Shown piece by piece: positions 25,916 to 36,347 of a stretch of DNA of 64,000 nt. Both the position numbers and the translations under genes were made by a program. The DNA is taken from assembly GCA_036365455.1 (NCBI GenBank), contig JAWQUS010000003.1:6902001-6966000 (forward strand), in the 5' to 3' direction. The stretch is from Macrosoma leucophasiata (lineage: Eukaryota; Arthropoda; Insecta; Lepidoptera; Hedylidae). The notes beneath the pieces were generated by a model, which ran no database searches, was not told the DNA's origin, and worked only from the letters and a program-made list of their open reading frames with translations. Position 1 is the stretch's first letter, and each line of letters starts with the position of its first letter.

Positions 25916-26059
25916 TTAATTTCTATGTATAAGTTACATCGAGTTGTAGGTAGTAAATACAATTAGGATGGGGAGTAAGGTCGTAAATTACCACCACTGC
26001 GACACAGTAGATAGAACAGTATCTACTGTGACTGCGATCTGCGATTATAGCACATCGCC

Positions 26060-26135
26060 TAACAACGCACATTCTTAGTGTGGGCATCTTTGTTGAAGGC
26101 TTTAGTCCAGCAGTGAACGTTTGAATCATCATAAT
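26060..26135 (+). mobile_element. RTE-type LINE 3' tail fragment
   Basis: TTTAGTCCAGCAGTGAACG followed by an ATCATCATAA-like end is the characteristic 3' terminus of lepidopteran RTE elements and their SINE relatives, which end in ATG/ATC-rich repeats. Only the last 70-80 bp are recognisable. A small hairpin (CACAGTAGATA/TATCTACTGTG) sits just upstream at about 26005-26032. Confidence 0.5.
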
Positions 26136-26140
26136 TATTT

Positions 26141-26472
26141 TTACTGGTGGTAGAGCTCTAGTGACGGGTGACGGAGCTCGCGGGCGTAGGCATCACCGCA
26201 TTACCTAATTTACTTGCCGCTAAATGGTAGTGTTCAGCACTACCATTTAGCGGCAATTTGCGGCAATTTGCGGCAATTTGCGGCAATTTGCGGCAATTTG
26301 CGGCAATTTCCGGCAATTTCCGGCACAGAGGCATAACGCCTTAGGCCTCAGGAGTGGTAACAAATCTACATTTTGACGTTGGTCTTCGTTTTGGTGTCTA
26401 TAGGCTGCAGTCATCACTTAACATCAATGTGAACTGCATGCTTGTTTGTCACTACCATTACATAAAAAAAAA
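26141..26472 (+). mobile_element. R270 copy rearranged by a snap-back and a decamer expansion
   Basis: The 5' part (TTACTGGTGGTAGAGCTCTA to CTTGCCGCTAAATGGTAGTG) is normal. At 26216-26254 it turns back on itself in a perfect 17-bp inverted repeat around a TTCAG loop. This is followed by seven decamers (CGGCAATTTG five times, then CGGCAATTTC twice, 26251-26320). Family order resumes with CAGAGGCATAACGCCTTAGG and ends in CATAAAAAAAAA. The decamer array replaces the usual TATCGTGTTCCGGTCAGG to GGCCCTGTAATA segment. Confidence 0.9.
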
Positions 26473-26975
26473 TATAGACCGGCCTTCGGCGGAAGTGATA
26501 ATGATCATAATCTAAAATCTTAAATACCACGTTTTTTTACCATTTTCAACCATATGTAAAATGCGACACAAAAGCATCTTATGATGACATGTGTAAACTA
26601 GGAGAACAAGTACCTAATTCAAAATTAATGAATTTAAACGAATGAATTCAAATTAACAATCAATTAAAGAAAACACACCACCAACCAACTATACACACAT
26701 AGTAGCCGATCAAATATCAAGTCTCGTAAAAGCAGCATATATGGCGTGTCAAAACAGCAGACTTATTGGAACTCCGTCATCTGATCTGTATCTGCCACTC
26801 GTTAATGTTACTCAAACACGACCATTATCATACTTAAATAGGTCGTTAAGCGTCGAGTCGCAATTTGAGAACTGTTTGTATTAATACGATAAACGCTTTA
26901 GGAATGTTATTCATGTAGTAACATGAATCTTGACATTTGTCATCATCACTTCAGCACATGTGGGTCAGCTGTAGA
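26473..26975. other. AT-rich non-coding DNA
   Basis: No recognisable feature. Confidence 0.4.
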
Positions 26976-26988
26976 GCTGGACAAAAGC

Positions 26989-27201
26989 CTAGTACAAATA
27001 TGAACAGTATGCAAACTACGTACAAAACGTTCAAAACGGCTCACTCACACAAATATGCGCATCGACGCTGGAGTAGAGAGTGACTCGGTACTGCAGCACC
27101 ACGAGAATCGGTTAGGGGCCTCGTTGATGCGCATGTTTGTGTGAGTGTGCCGGTTCAACGTTTTGTACGTAGTTTCCATACTGTTCATATTTGTACTGTG
27201 A
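26989..27201. mobile_element. Palindromic MITE with ~75-bp inverted repeats
   Basis: The left arm, starting AGTACAAATATGAACAGTAT (26991), is complementary to the right arm ending ATACTGTTCATATTTGTACT (about 27199). Pairing runs through CAAACTACGTACAAAACGTT and CTCACTCACACAAA to GCGCATCGACG, about 75 bp per arm around a 50-bp centre. The 9-mer GACAAAAGC lies immediately outside both ends when the element is taken as 26989-27201, consistent with an 8-9 bp hAT-type target duplication. No transposase. Confidence 0.8.
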
Positions 27202-28439
27202 CAAAAGCGTTCCCCAAAGATGCTAACAATGGTGTTATGCGTCATTAGGGGAGAATATGCCATAATCGCCACGATTGGCAAACGGATTCGCGACCGTATT
27301 GGTAGGAAATGGTAATATTGCACTCTTTTAAAGCTTCTCTTTTTTTACCCTCAATTCGAGCTTACATGTGAAGTTCGAATTGAAAGCAAAAAAAAAAGAA
27401 TGTTGTTAACATTTTTTGTTCCCACGTTACTTTTATTGGCAAAAACTTAATGGATTCAATGACGTAGGTACGTGGACGTCAACAAATTCGTCTTGTTTAC
27501 GCCACTAAAATGTTTTGTTAATGAGAACCATGAATCGCAAAAGATTAATCTAAACCTTATAATGTTTATCTACAATTCTATAATCTTTATGTTTGTGACT
27601 AAATCACCCAAAGTCTCCGGAATAGACCATATGGCATACAAAAATGTTAAGAATATTTAAACAGACAATAGTTTTTCTCCTTTTCAATACGTAGGTAGGT
27701 ACCTAATGGTATTACAGCTCTAATATATTCTTGAACACAGAACTTACTTCTGATTTAACTTTTAAAACACTCGCGTTTAAAAATGTGTGTGATTACTTCC
27801 GATTTACCGAAGAAACAATAGGACAACTATTATTCAATCGTCATCAAAACCAAAACAATTAGGTACCTATGTAATTTCAGGGAACTGGCCGCTCGGCACT
27901 TTATGCGGTGGTAATATAGGTATAACTGTTTTTGGAAAAGCGGAGAGTAGGTAGCCTGGCTAATCTGGCTACACATACTGCAGTAAATTTATTAAAATTA
28001 CGTCTGTCTATAACTTTGCCAAAATCTGCCAAAACTTAGGTACCTATTTAGTGTGTTATTATTACTGCCTTAAGTGACCTAATTCATTTATGAAAAATTA
28101 CCGTCGGATTTATGATAAAGTGTTGTATAAAGTAAGGCCAAGTTTCTACACTCTAAACTCTCTTAATAAAATCGACCGACGAAAGAACATTAAAAGTTGG
28201 TCAATTCTTTCCAGAAGTTAGGCAACTTCTTCGAAGAAGTTGCGGACAATATCTAGATAAGCGCAAATGCCAAAAAATATCTGATAATTTTTGTAAAAGA
28301 AATAACTGTGCAGGGATTTTTAATAACGTACATGCACTTACACGTTTTCGTTTTTAATATTCCATAAGAAACTTGGTTGAATGGATTTGATTAATATTAT
28401 AAACAAAACTTCTTAATGGAAGGAAGCTGCTCAGGCACG
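27202..28439. other. AT-rich non-coding DNA; 22-bp palindrome
   Basis: GCAACTTCTTC and its complement form a perfect 22-bp palindrome at 28222-28243. No gene or repeat family recognised. Confidence 0.45.
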
Positions 28440-28625
28440 ACAAAGTTCTTTCTTTTTATGTAGGTAGTAATGGTGGAAATCAAGCACGCAGTTCAAAATT
28501 ATGGTAGGTAAGTGAATACTTTGGCCTATAGACATCTACACAAAAAGCGAAGGTTTAAATCAGACATCGCTTAACATTAATGTGAACCGTATGCTTGTTT
28601 GCCACCACCTTAACATAGAAAACCT
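28440..28625. mobile_element. Head-to-head fragments of R270
   Basis: The left part (GCACGCAGTTC, TAGGTAAGTGAATACTTTGG, CCTATAGACATCTACACAAA) is R270 on the minus strand. The right part (CATCGCTTAACATTAATGTG, AACCGTATGCTTGTTTGCCA) is R270 on the plus strand. Two 3' ends therefore face outwards from a shared junction near 28550-28560, an inverted fusion rather than one insertion. Confidence 0.65.
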
Positions 28626-31600
28626 AATAATTATTATATTAGGTACCTATTACGTATTTTAGGGGTGATTATATCCTCAAGCTACTCAACTAGAAGTCTA
28701 TAATATTATTATATTTATTATAAATATCTAGTTTGAGCATAATTATTTATGTGGTATGATATCGAATAACCTTAAAAAACTGGTATCGAAGAACCCGTTA
28801 TGGCAGTGTTATTTATTCGCCGTGTGTCGCGAATCCGACCTCCGAATAAGACGAACATTGCTTTCTGCTATTACAAAATATTTGTATGTACGTATAACGA
28901 ATTCATGTGTTGTGTGAATAATACCGATGAGAAATATCGATAGTGAAACAGATATAAAATGTGTTTTTTATCAGTTATCAGATAAAACTATAAAACGTTA
29001 CTAGAATTAAAATTTTAAGTTATTAGTCAATATTTTCACAATAAACTGCTTTAAACGAAACATGTTTTTGGGATAAAATCACAAATAAGTTACTATACAA
29101 TTCACGTTGATGGCAAGTGAAATCTAAAAAAATAGATCTATGTGAAAGTTAATTTCCACGCTTGAATCCTAAATTCCTAAACAAGTAGTTTCGCGTTTGT
29201 ACGCAAAACATCACATTATTAATATGAGTTGTTATGGAAGGGCTTACGCCTTCGAGATCCGTCCATAGACCTCTACCACAATTTGTTTTCAAATTAATTG
29301 CAACATAAAAAAGAATGATTCCCATGAATAGCGATGTTAAAATAATTATACAATTAGTAATTGATGCGGCATACAATGAGATCGCTTGACATGCGACACT
29401 GCGCACCAAACCGGTTATTCTAATAACCGCACCCGTATCCGGAGATGTTATTACGTAGGTAGTCATCATTTCAAAATATTATACAATCTACACACTCTTC
29501 TGATTTCTTGTCCTAATGTGGATTTGATACGTATATATTACTTCGTTTTAAATCATTGATAAACATCAATCGTTAACGGTTTATGTTAAGTGTTATTTCT
29601 GTTACAAACATAAGCTCGCGTATAAATCTACCTACGTCAAAATGAATTTATGTTTGAATTTAATAAATTTTCTTTCATCTGCAACGACTGTCGCTAACAA
29701 AACATAAATCAATTTGTGAGAAACAGAAAATCTTCTGCAAGTCTGGAACGGCGCACTTTATCAAATGTCCCACGCCCGGTCGCCCCTAATGCATTATAAT
29801 AATGTAGTCGTAAATTTTTAAACCTCACCGTCTCACCTTACCCTCGCACTTCCACCTATTTTATCATTTCATATTTTAGCTACATCCGAGATAACAAAAC
29901 TAAGCGTCGCAGCAAATCGAGATCCCGTCTTTCCAGGAAAACATTGTTTACATTTTTTTTGTGTGTAAAAAAAGCAGGTAACACATACGACCCGTATTTA
30001 AGAATGCCTGTTCAAAGAATTAAAGGGCAATTTTTTGTCGGTGGACAAAAAAAAGCGTAGCTTTCTGCCCGAATTGCTTTGTGCGCCGTAATTATAAGTA
30101 AGAATAACTTTGGGGATCTCTTTTGTCGAGAGGGGGAGTTTTTCTAAGCGGGTAACGACCGCGGCAGGTGGTACATAAGTTGGCGGCTGATAAACAAAAT
30201 TCCAATAAAAAAAATGCAACAAAAACTGGTTGAATCGAGGCCGAGCACGCCAATGTCAAGTAAAGGTCGGAGCCATCGAGCGATAAATTTAACGAAGGCA
30301 CCTATATTCAAATACGGAAGATTAACCGGCATTAATGAATTGATCACCATAATTTGAACTTTCGAGTCAGTCAAAGTTGCTATTTGTTCCACTTTTTGCA
30401 TACTTTAGGTAGATTACGCAAAAGTATTGGCAAAATTTACGCAATTAAAATGATTGATTTCTTATGATTCGATTTATTTAATTATTTATTTAATTCTGTA
30501 AGCAATAAATACCTGTCTACCTATTGAAATAATTCTTTAATTTATTCATTCTGATAATAGAACCACAGTTTTTGCAAAAAATATAATATGCCATGCATAA
30601 TTCAAACGATATTTATAACCGCATTTTTCCTCTATGTGGATATTAATAATGAGTTTCTCGTTATATAGAGGTATATCTACTTTTAATAGACATTTTGAAT
30701 TTCAATACCTATTTCTTTATAGTCAATTAGTTTTTACAAAGACCGTTTTATAGACTTCAATGGAAGTCATTATATGTTCAATATCTATAGGGCTATTCAA
30801 ATAGTTACAAGTCGGTCATATCAGAAATATAAACTGTTAAGATATCCTTAAATCCAATTTCACATCGCGCATGTTGGTGAACATGTACGAGTATATAGTA
30901 CATACGAGTACAATAAAGTTTAAAGGCTCTTGTATTCATCCGGTAGAGTCCATTAATATAATGAAGCCACAACGCCAGCACATCACGTTTCTAGCCGTGG
31001 GCCACGTCCGCATGTGCCACAAAAGGAATGCTCACTATTATTATTACGACGAAAAAGAGCTGACACAACATTTTTTGATGGCATCCAGGTAGCGCAACAA
31101 AAACCATCGAACGTGGAAACCGGTCCGGTGGAAAAAAAAAGGCTCTTTATAAAGGCAAAGGCATAAATCATGCGGACTCACGACCGCGACCGGTTCCGTG
31201 CGTTGTCTCGTCTCGACTTCGCAACCACTAATGAACCTTCAATCAAGGTCGACTTTTTGGAATGCCTCTAAATTACAGAACGCTTTATATCGCTTTTTAT
31301 AATTTTTTTGCGCGTTTCTCTGTAATCGTGTTTTGTTTGAAGCGGTCAAGGTGAAGAAACTGAGAAATTCGAAGGCGCGACACGACGTTAGGTGAATTAT
31401 TAGCAGTCGTTGAGGCTGAAGCGTTACAGGAGGCAATAATGGAGGCGGCGATGAGAGAACGCATTGTGCGAGGCTGAAAAACAAACATTTCTCATTAGGG
31501 GAATAGCGCGAACCGAGCCATTGTTCTGGCGGAGGACATAACGGAGCGTGTCGGATTTACATCAGCGCTCCAGCGACCGACGACCTCTGCTCAGACCGTC

Positions 31601-32155
31601 CAACGCTACAGCCTTCCATTTCCGTGGATTCATGTCCTTGTTAAATGTTCTTACGCGTTACATACCTCTTTCAATGTCATGGCTAGAGGGATGATACAAA
31701 AGCTCTTGTTATTTCATGAGTATGTACAAAACAAGAACCAATTTATTCTAAACTAATGTCAATTTGGTATTTATTTATTTTTATTTACATTCCATATTTT
31801 TTTTATATTGTAAACGAGACTTAATCGCGTACTATTTAAATCGAAGTATTTACCTCGACACTCGACGTTTCGATATAAAAATATGAATACAAATCGTGAA
31901 AGTTTAAAACAATTCCATATTTTATCATGCTGAAATTCGTATCACTTTCTGAACTTCATACAAGCAAATTGATTGATTGAACATCTTACCACCGTAATAC
32001 TGGTTAACAATAATAATGATTATATCCTTAAAGCCAAACTATTCCTGCAAATGTATGTTAAAAAGTTTCATCTGCGAAGGCTATCCCTATCCCTAGAATT
32101 AGCCTTGAAAACTTGAAACGCTGAGCTTTAGTGTATGAGATAGTATCAACAATAA
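28626..32155. other. Mostly unique-looking DNA with moderately GC-rich stretches
   Basis: I see no known transposon. The stretches 29930-30260 and about 31090-31620 are less AT-rich and free of familiar repeats; they could be conserved non-coding elements. Frames at 29149-29469 (106 codons, minus), 30092-30401 and 31239-31488 have no recognisable motif. Confidence 0.4.
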
Positions 32156-32323
32156 ATAAATATAACTACGTTATGAAAAACCGACTTCAAAACTGAAAAG
32201 TAAAAAATAATGATTTAATTGTAATTATATACTACCTATTATTTATATGTGCTATTTACTAATAGGTTTGAAGTTTGATTATTATTTTTTACTTTTCAGT
32301 TTTGAAGTCGGTTTTTCATAACG
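32156..32323. mobile_element. Short palindromic MITE (AAAAACCGACTTCAAA family), deleted copy
   Basis: The left arm (ATAAATATAACTACGTTATG, AAAAACCGACTTCAAAACTG, AAAAGTAAAAAATAAT) is mirrored by ATTATTTTTTACTTTTCAGT, TTTGAAGTCGGTTTTTCATA and ACG. It is an internally deleted relative of 41435-41883, keeping only ATTAATTG-like and TACTACCTATTATTTATATG sequence from one side. The right outer end is lost after CATAACG. Both arms carry TTATG/CATAA where the long copy has TTAAG/CTTAA. Confidence 0.85.
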
Positions 32324-32344
32324 GCACATACATTTTTCACACGG

Positions 32345-32408
32345 CATTAACTCATCGACGACACAACACGCGGCAAGTATGCTGTGTTGTGTCGTCGATG
32401 AGTAAATG
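32345..32408. repeat. Hairpin with 20-bp perfect arms
   Basis: ACTCATCGACGACACAACAC (32350-32369) is exactly complementary to 32384-32403, with a 14-base spacer. With one mismatch the arms reach about 25 bp. The right arm is the start of repeat X; the left arm is an inverted extra copy of that end. Confidence 0.85.
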
Positions 32409-32491
32409 TGTCATTGTCACTAAACTTGTTGTCATGCGCATTGGGACTATCTAGAACGTCAGTGGATTCAACGCACTGTATGACAACTCGC

Positions 32492-32810
32492 CAGTGCCGG
32501 ATAAAGCCGGTGCGGGGCCCGTAGCAAATATGACCATGGGGCCCTAGAGTTACATTGCCTACTGAAATTAAGGATGTAAATAAAACAACATTTACGAAAA
32601 GGAATCGAAAACAAATTTAGGGGATTCCCCCTTGTAAGTATTGTGGTATTGCCAACTTGCAACAAAATAACATAGGTACCTATATAATTAGTGGTCAACG
32701 CTCCCTTTGAGAATAGCTAAGGTGTATTACATTTTTTTTTTTGGGCACAGGCACTGGGCCCCCAATGGCGTAGCATTTGCTACTCCTGCTATATGGCTAA
32801 TCCGGCACTG
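32492..32810. mobile_element. Non-autonomous hAT element with 8-bp target duplication
   Basis: Termini are CAGTGCCGGATAAAGCC on the left and GGCTAATCCGGCACTG on the right, an imperfect inverted repeat of about 15 bp of hAT type. Direct repeats of CAACTCGC flank it exactly (32484-32491, 32811-32818). The sister copy of repeat X at 41139-41146 has a single CAACTCGC and no insert, so the pre-insertion site is visible. No transposase frame; the interior is GC-rich at the ends with a T run. Confidence 0.92.
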
Positions 32811-33001
32811 CAACTCGCCGTCTATTCTTATTCCTTTAGTCTGAGGTGAAAGTAAGAAAAAAAATGCTCATAAAATGAGAAAACTAATGGGCCTATCTGA
32901 ATCAAATTTTTATGGGACCAATTCTAAACTATTCCGCATCAAACAAAAGAAGAATTACGTAAATCGGTTCAGAAATCTCGGCGAAATTCGCGTACATACA
33001 T

Positions 33002-33004
<3 letters not shown>

Positions 33005-33045
<41 letters not shown>
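33005..33045. repeat. (AT)n microsatellite
   Basis: About 20 AT units inside repeat X. The sister copy at about 40947-40957 has only a few, so length differs between copies. Confidence 0.95.
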
Positions 33046-33047
<2 letters not shown>

Positions 33048-33090
33048 GGCCGAATTGAGAACCTTCTCGTTTTTTGAACTCGGTTAAAAA

Positions 33091-33582
33091 GGGAACTATG
33101 CATTGATTAGGTACTCCATTTTGTAACAAAAATCACGTTTTACCCCATCGCTTGTAGAAGAGCTGACATAAGATTGATTAAGTCAAAACGTCCTCGGAAA
33201 TAATGAAGTGATTTCAATAAACGAAAACTGAGACAATTTGTAATTTTACTCGTATATCACTTTAATCGAACTTTAATCATAAATCAAATGTGTATGTATG
33301 TATGTATCTTCACGCCAGGTCCCTAACGGGGTAGGCAGAGAGTGAAAATAAAATGTGATTAAGTCATTATCTTTTTACTCATTAACGGGTACTGTTTTTC
33401 GTCGTGAAGGTAGGGGTGAAGTTTATACGTGGAGCTTTTACGAAAGTAGGTACCAATCTGTTTCGTTTTTTCGTAGTAAATTTCTCAGCAGCAGCTACTC
33501 GATGCTTAATAATGTGACAATACACTCGTTCCTGTTCTATAAGTAGAAAGTAATTCCTTTAGAAGTTATTTTACTATTCAAT
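33091..33582. other. AT-rich DNA with a degenerate GGGGTAGGCAGAG fragment
   Basis: At 33309-33350 CTTCACGCCAGGTCCCTAAC and GGGGTAGGCAGAGAGTGAAA form a partial copy of the short element seen whole at 41600-41700. A GTATGTATGTAT run precedes it. No gene. Confidence 0.6.
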
Positions 33583-33800
33583 GTTTTTTTGTAACGATGG
33601 CACACAAGGATGCAGTTCACATAGGTAGATGTCGTTGATTGATAACTTCAGCAGAAAATGTAGATACGTTGCCACCTCTGACATCAAAGGTGTTATGTCT
33701 CTGTGTCAGTTATCCATACATTACCTAACCGGAACACGAAAGCATTGAACACTTCCATTTGGCGGCAGATAGATTAGGCAATGCGGTGGTGACGCCCTTA
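33583..33800 (-). mobile_element. R270 family copy
   Basis: On the minus strand: GCCATAAGGGCGTCACCACC, GCATTGCCTAATCTATCTGC, AAGTGTTCAATGCTTTCGTG, TTCCGGTTAGGTAATGTATG, CAGAGACATAACACC, GGTGGCAACGTATCTACATT and GTGAACTGCATCCTTGTGTG, then a T/A-rich end. Confidence 0.8.
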
Positions 33801-35500
33801 TGGCTGAATATTCAAACACTCAATTTTAAGCAACCCTCAAATGTGCGTTATCTCTGTCGTTTGAACGTGTTTTATAAAGACAGAAGACTTTTAAGTCCAA
33901 CTTAGATATATGTGACGTTTGATTATTTGGCCGTAAGACTGGAATCTATCACCAGTAAAAGTGTAGTAATATTATTTGTCCCAAATGAGTAAATCATTGG
34001 TGAACGACATCGCACACGAAATATTTAACTCGCTGCTCTATAATTATTGTCCCCAAATGTCTGTAACCTAGCCTATGCAAACCAACAAGCAACAGAGCGA
34101 CTAGGGTTCAACGGCCTACGGACCTCGGACCAATTCGCGACATGAGATTGAATAATAAGTTGATTGCGAACAGCCCAAGGCCGACCGCCATTACTGCGAC
34201 GAGAGGCCGCCATTTTGATCAACGTGCGCTGTGCAATAATTTTATTGTTCAATAATAAACTTCATATGACCCAATTTTCATAATAACACGCTGTTTAAAA
34301 TTTACACCTATTACCTACATTACGACATCCAAGTCATTTATAGGCAACTTGCTGGGGGATAAGATAACCGCGTATAAAATTGTAAAAGTAAATAACAAGT
34401 ATTCTAATATAGACACAAATTAAAATATTTATTAGTCAAACCGGAGCTATAAAACGTTATTTAAATTCATTACAAATGTTGGAGCGGACGTAAATGAGTT
34501 TATTATAGCTATCTATGCTGCTTTAGAATCAAGGACTAGGTGTTATTATGAATGAGAAACAAGAATATATTACGTGTCCTGGGTGCCAATTCATTATGAA
34601 GATGTAGCAGTTACACGAATATCGTATATTTTTAAGGAAAATGTCAACGGTAAAGATTATTTGTACCCATTTGTAGAGCTAACTACAAAAGGACAGGCGA
34701 AAATATAAGTGGGTAACTTACTGTAATAAAATAATAGTGACAGAAACATACAATTATGATACTGAAATATGATCGTTATGTAATTTATGTTACTGATCAA
34801 TTTTTTACTTATTCTCAGACATTTATAAGATAGAAGACGTGATTATAGCTACTTTAACCGGCACCCAGTTTTCTCACGTATTTATTATAAATTTATAAAT
34901 ACACAAAAGGGTTGCTGAAAACCGCACAAAAAACCATCAATTAATTAAAAAGACGTGTTATATAATAGATAGATATTTGTCTTTAAAATTTGTTACTGTC
35001 TTTATCTGTGTGTAGTAGTCTAATTTAATAAAACTAATGTAATTCAGCATGCCAGAGAAATGTGAAGCACAGACGCAAGCGAGAGGAATAAATCAATAAT
35101 AAATAGGCGACTTCATAATTAGTAGAGCTCATGGCTATTAATGGCGTGTTACGTCAACTAGACTCGAGTAATTCAAAGGAATTGTGAGTAAGGTTTATAA
35201 TTGTAGGATGTTATTGCAATTGCTGCAAATAAGCGGGGTCGACCCACTGCGACCGCCGCCTTCGATTATTATTGACTATTATGAAAAAATATTGCATGCT
35301 GCTTCAACCTTGGATATATTTACGCAAGGCACTACGCATTGTTGTTGATATTGAATCAATATCATACTTTAATTGTGTACTTTGTACAACTATAATTACG
35401 CGGAGCTTATTTTTCTCTCCTTTTATTTACGTATCAACTGCTTTGCTTTACGGCGCTAATTGACGAGATCTCGCAAAAACAATGTATTTTTATTTTTCAT
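33801..35500. other. Non-coding DNA with a YY1-like site
   Basis: GCCGCCATTTTG at 34204-34215 closely matches the strong YY1/Pho-type consensus and sits in a GC-richer patch (34080-34230). The rest is AT-rich without recognised repeats. Confidence 0.4.
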
Positions 35501-35660
35501 TGATATAAATCTATATAAATAAAAAATAATCACTGAAAGTTTGTAAGCGCATAGTTTCCAAACGACTGCACCAAATCGGATATTATTTTTATTTTATGTG
35601 TTCGTTATTGTAAGAAGGTATAAATAAACTCTGATGGCGGTACGAAGTTCGCCGGGAATT
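35501..35660 (+). mobile_element. Truncated copy of the Helitron-like repeat
   Basis: It starts AATCTATATAAATAAAAAAT, keeps CCAAACGACTGCACCAAATC and reaches ACGAAGTTCGCCGGG, but then diverges before the expected CAGCTAG end. Same family as 12975-13234. Confidence 0.55.
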
Positions 35661-36347
35661 ATTTATATTTATAATATTATTTAATAAAAAAACATCTCTT
35701 TCAACTCTAGAATTCAATAACGAAGAGATAGGTATACAAAGAGTTATTGGTAGAGTTGCAATAGGTACCTACAAAAATATTTATCATATTAGGTACTATT
35801 CAAGAAAGGCTACAGAAATAAAAAGTATACTGAAATCTAATGAAGATAATATGTAGAAAGATCTACAAGCATGATAAAGGTACATCAGCTTTTGATTTTC
35901 TTGCAATATCGCTATCTCTCGTATTTTGTTAGCAAAAAAGAGTACATTATTCAAATGCATGTTAATTTGAATAACATGACGTACCTTCATATACATACAT
36001 CATACCTAATCATAGGATGTAAGCCCCAGTGATTGCATAAATCAGTGAACGTAGGAAGTGGGGGAGAGCCGGGATTAACTTCGTAGCAGGTGGTCCGTCT
36101 GTGGTCGGTGCCACGCCCGGACAAACCGATGTACACCTATATGGATCTACGGATATCTATGTGAAATATTGTGGATCTGTAAACATCTATTTGTGAAGCA
36201 TGGCAGATATTATTGAAATGAAATGTATTCAATATACCTAATCACTATTCACCTATTTTATTTTCCTCCATTATGTAATGTATCAGCCGGTAATTAGTGG
36301 TTGTTAAGGAGTATCGTATGCCAGTTATTTTAATTTTTCTTTACAAC
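35661..36347. other. AT-rich non-coding DNA
   Basis: No recognisable gene or repeat. A GC-richer patch with GTGGTCCGTCTGTGGTCGGT lies at 36050-36130. Confidence 0.4.

Larger units (their letters stand above)
32381..33090 (+). mobile_element. Repeat X, interrupted by a hAT element
   Basis: It begins GCTGTGTTGTGTCGTCGATG and ends GAATTGAGAACCTTCTCGTT plus a GAACTCGGTTAAAAA end that is very common in Lepidoptera. Apart from the 319-bp insertion at 32492-32810 and a longer AT microsatellite (33005-33045), it is collinear with the inverted copy at 40903-41256. No protein encoded; class not resolved. Confidence 0.85.

Noticed and set aside
26251..26320. Telomeric or centromeric satellite
   Set aside because: The decamer array has only seven units, lies within an R270 copy and does not resemble the insect telomere repeat TTAGG.
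27045..27323. 92-codon minus-strand frame
   Set aside because: It crosses the palindromic MITE.
29149..29469. 106-codon minus-strand frame with a possible hydrophobic segment
   Set aside because: No recognisable family or splice signals; insufficient support for a gene.
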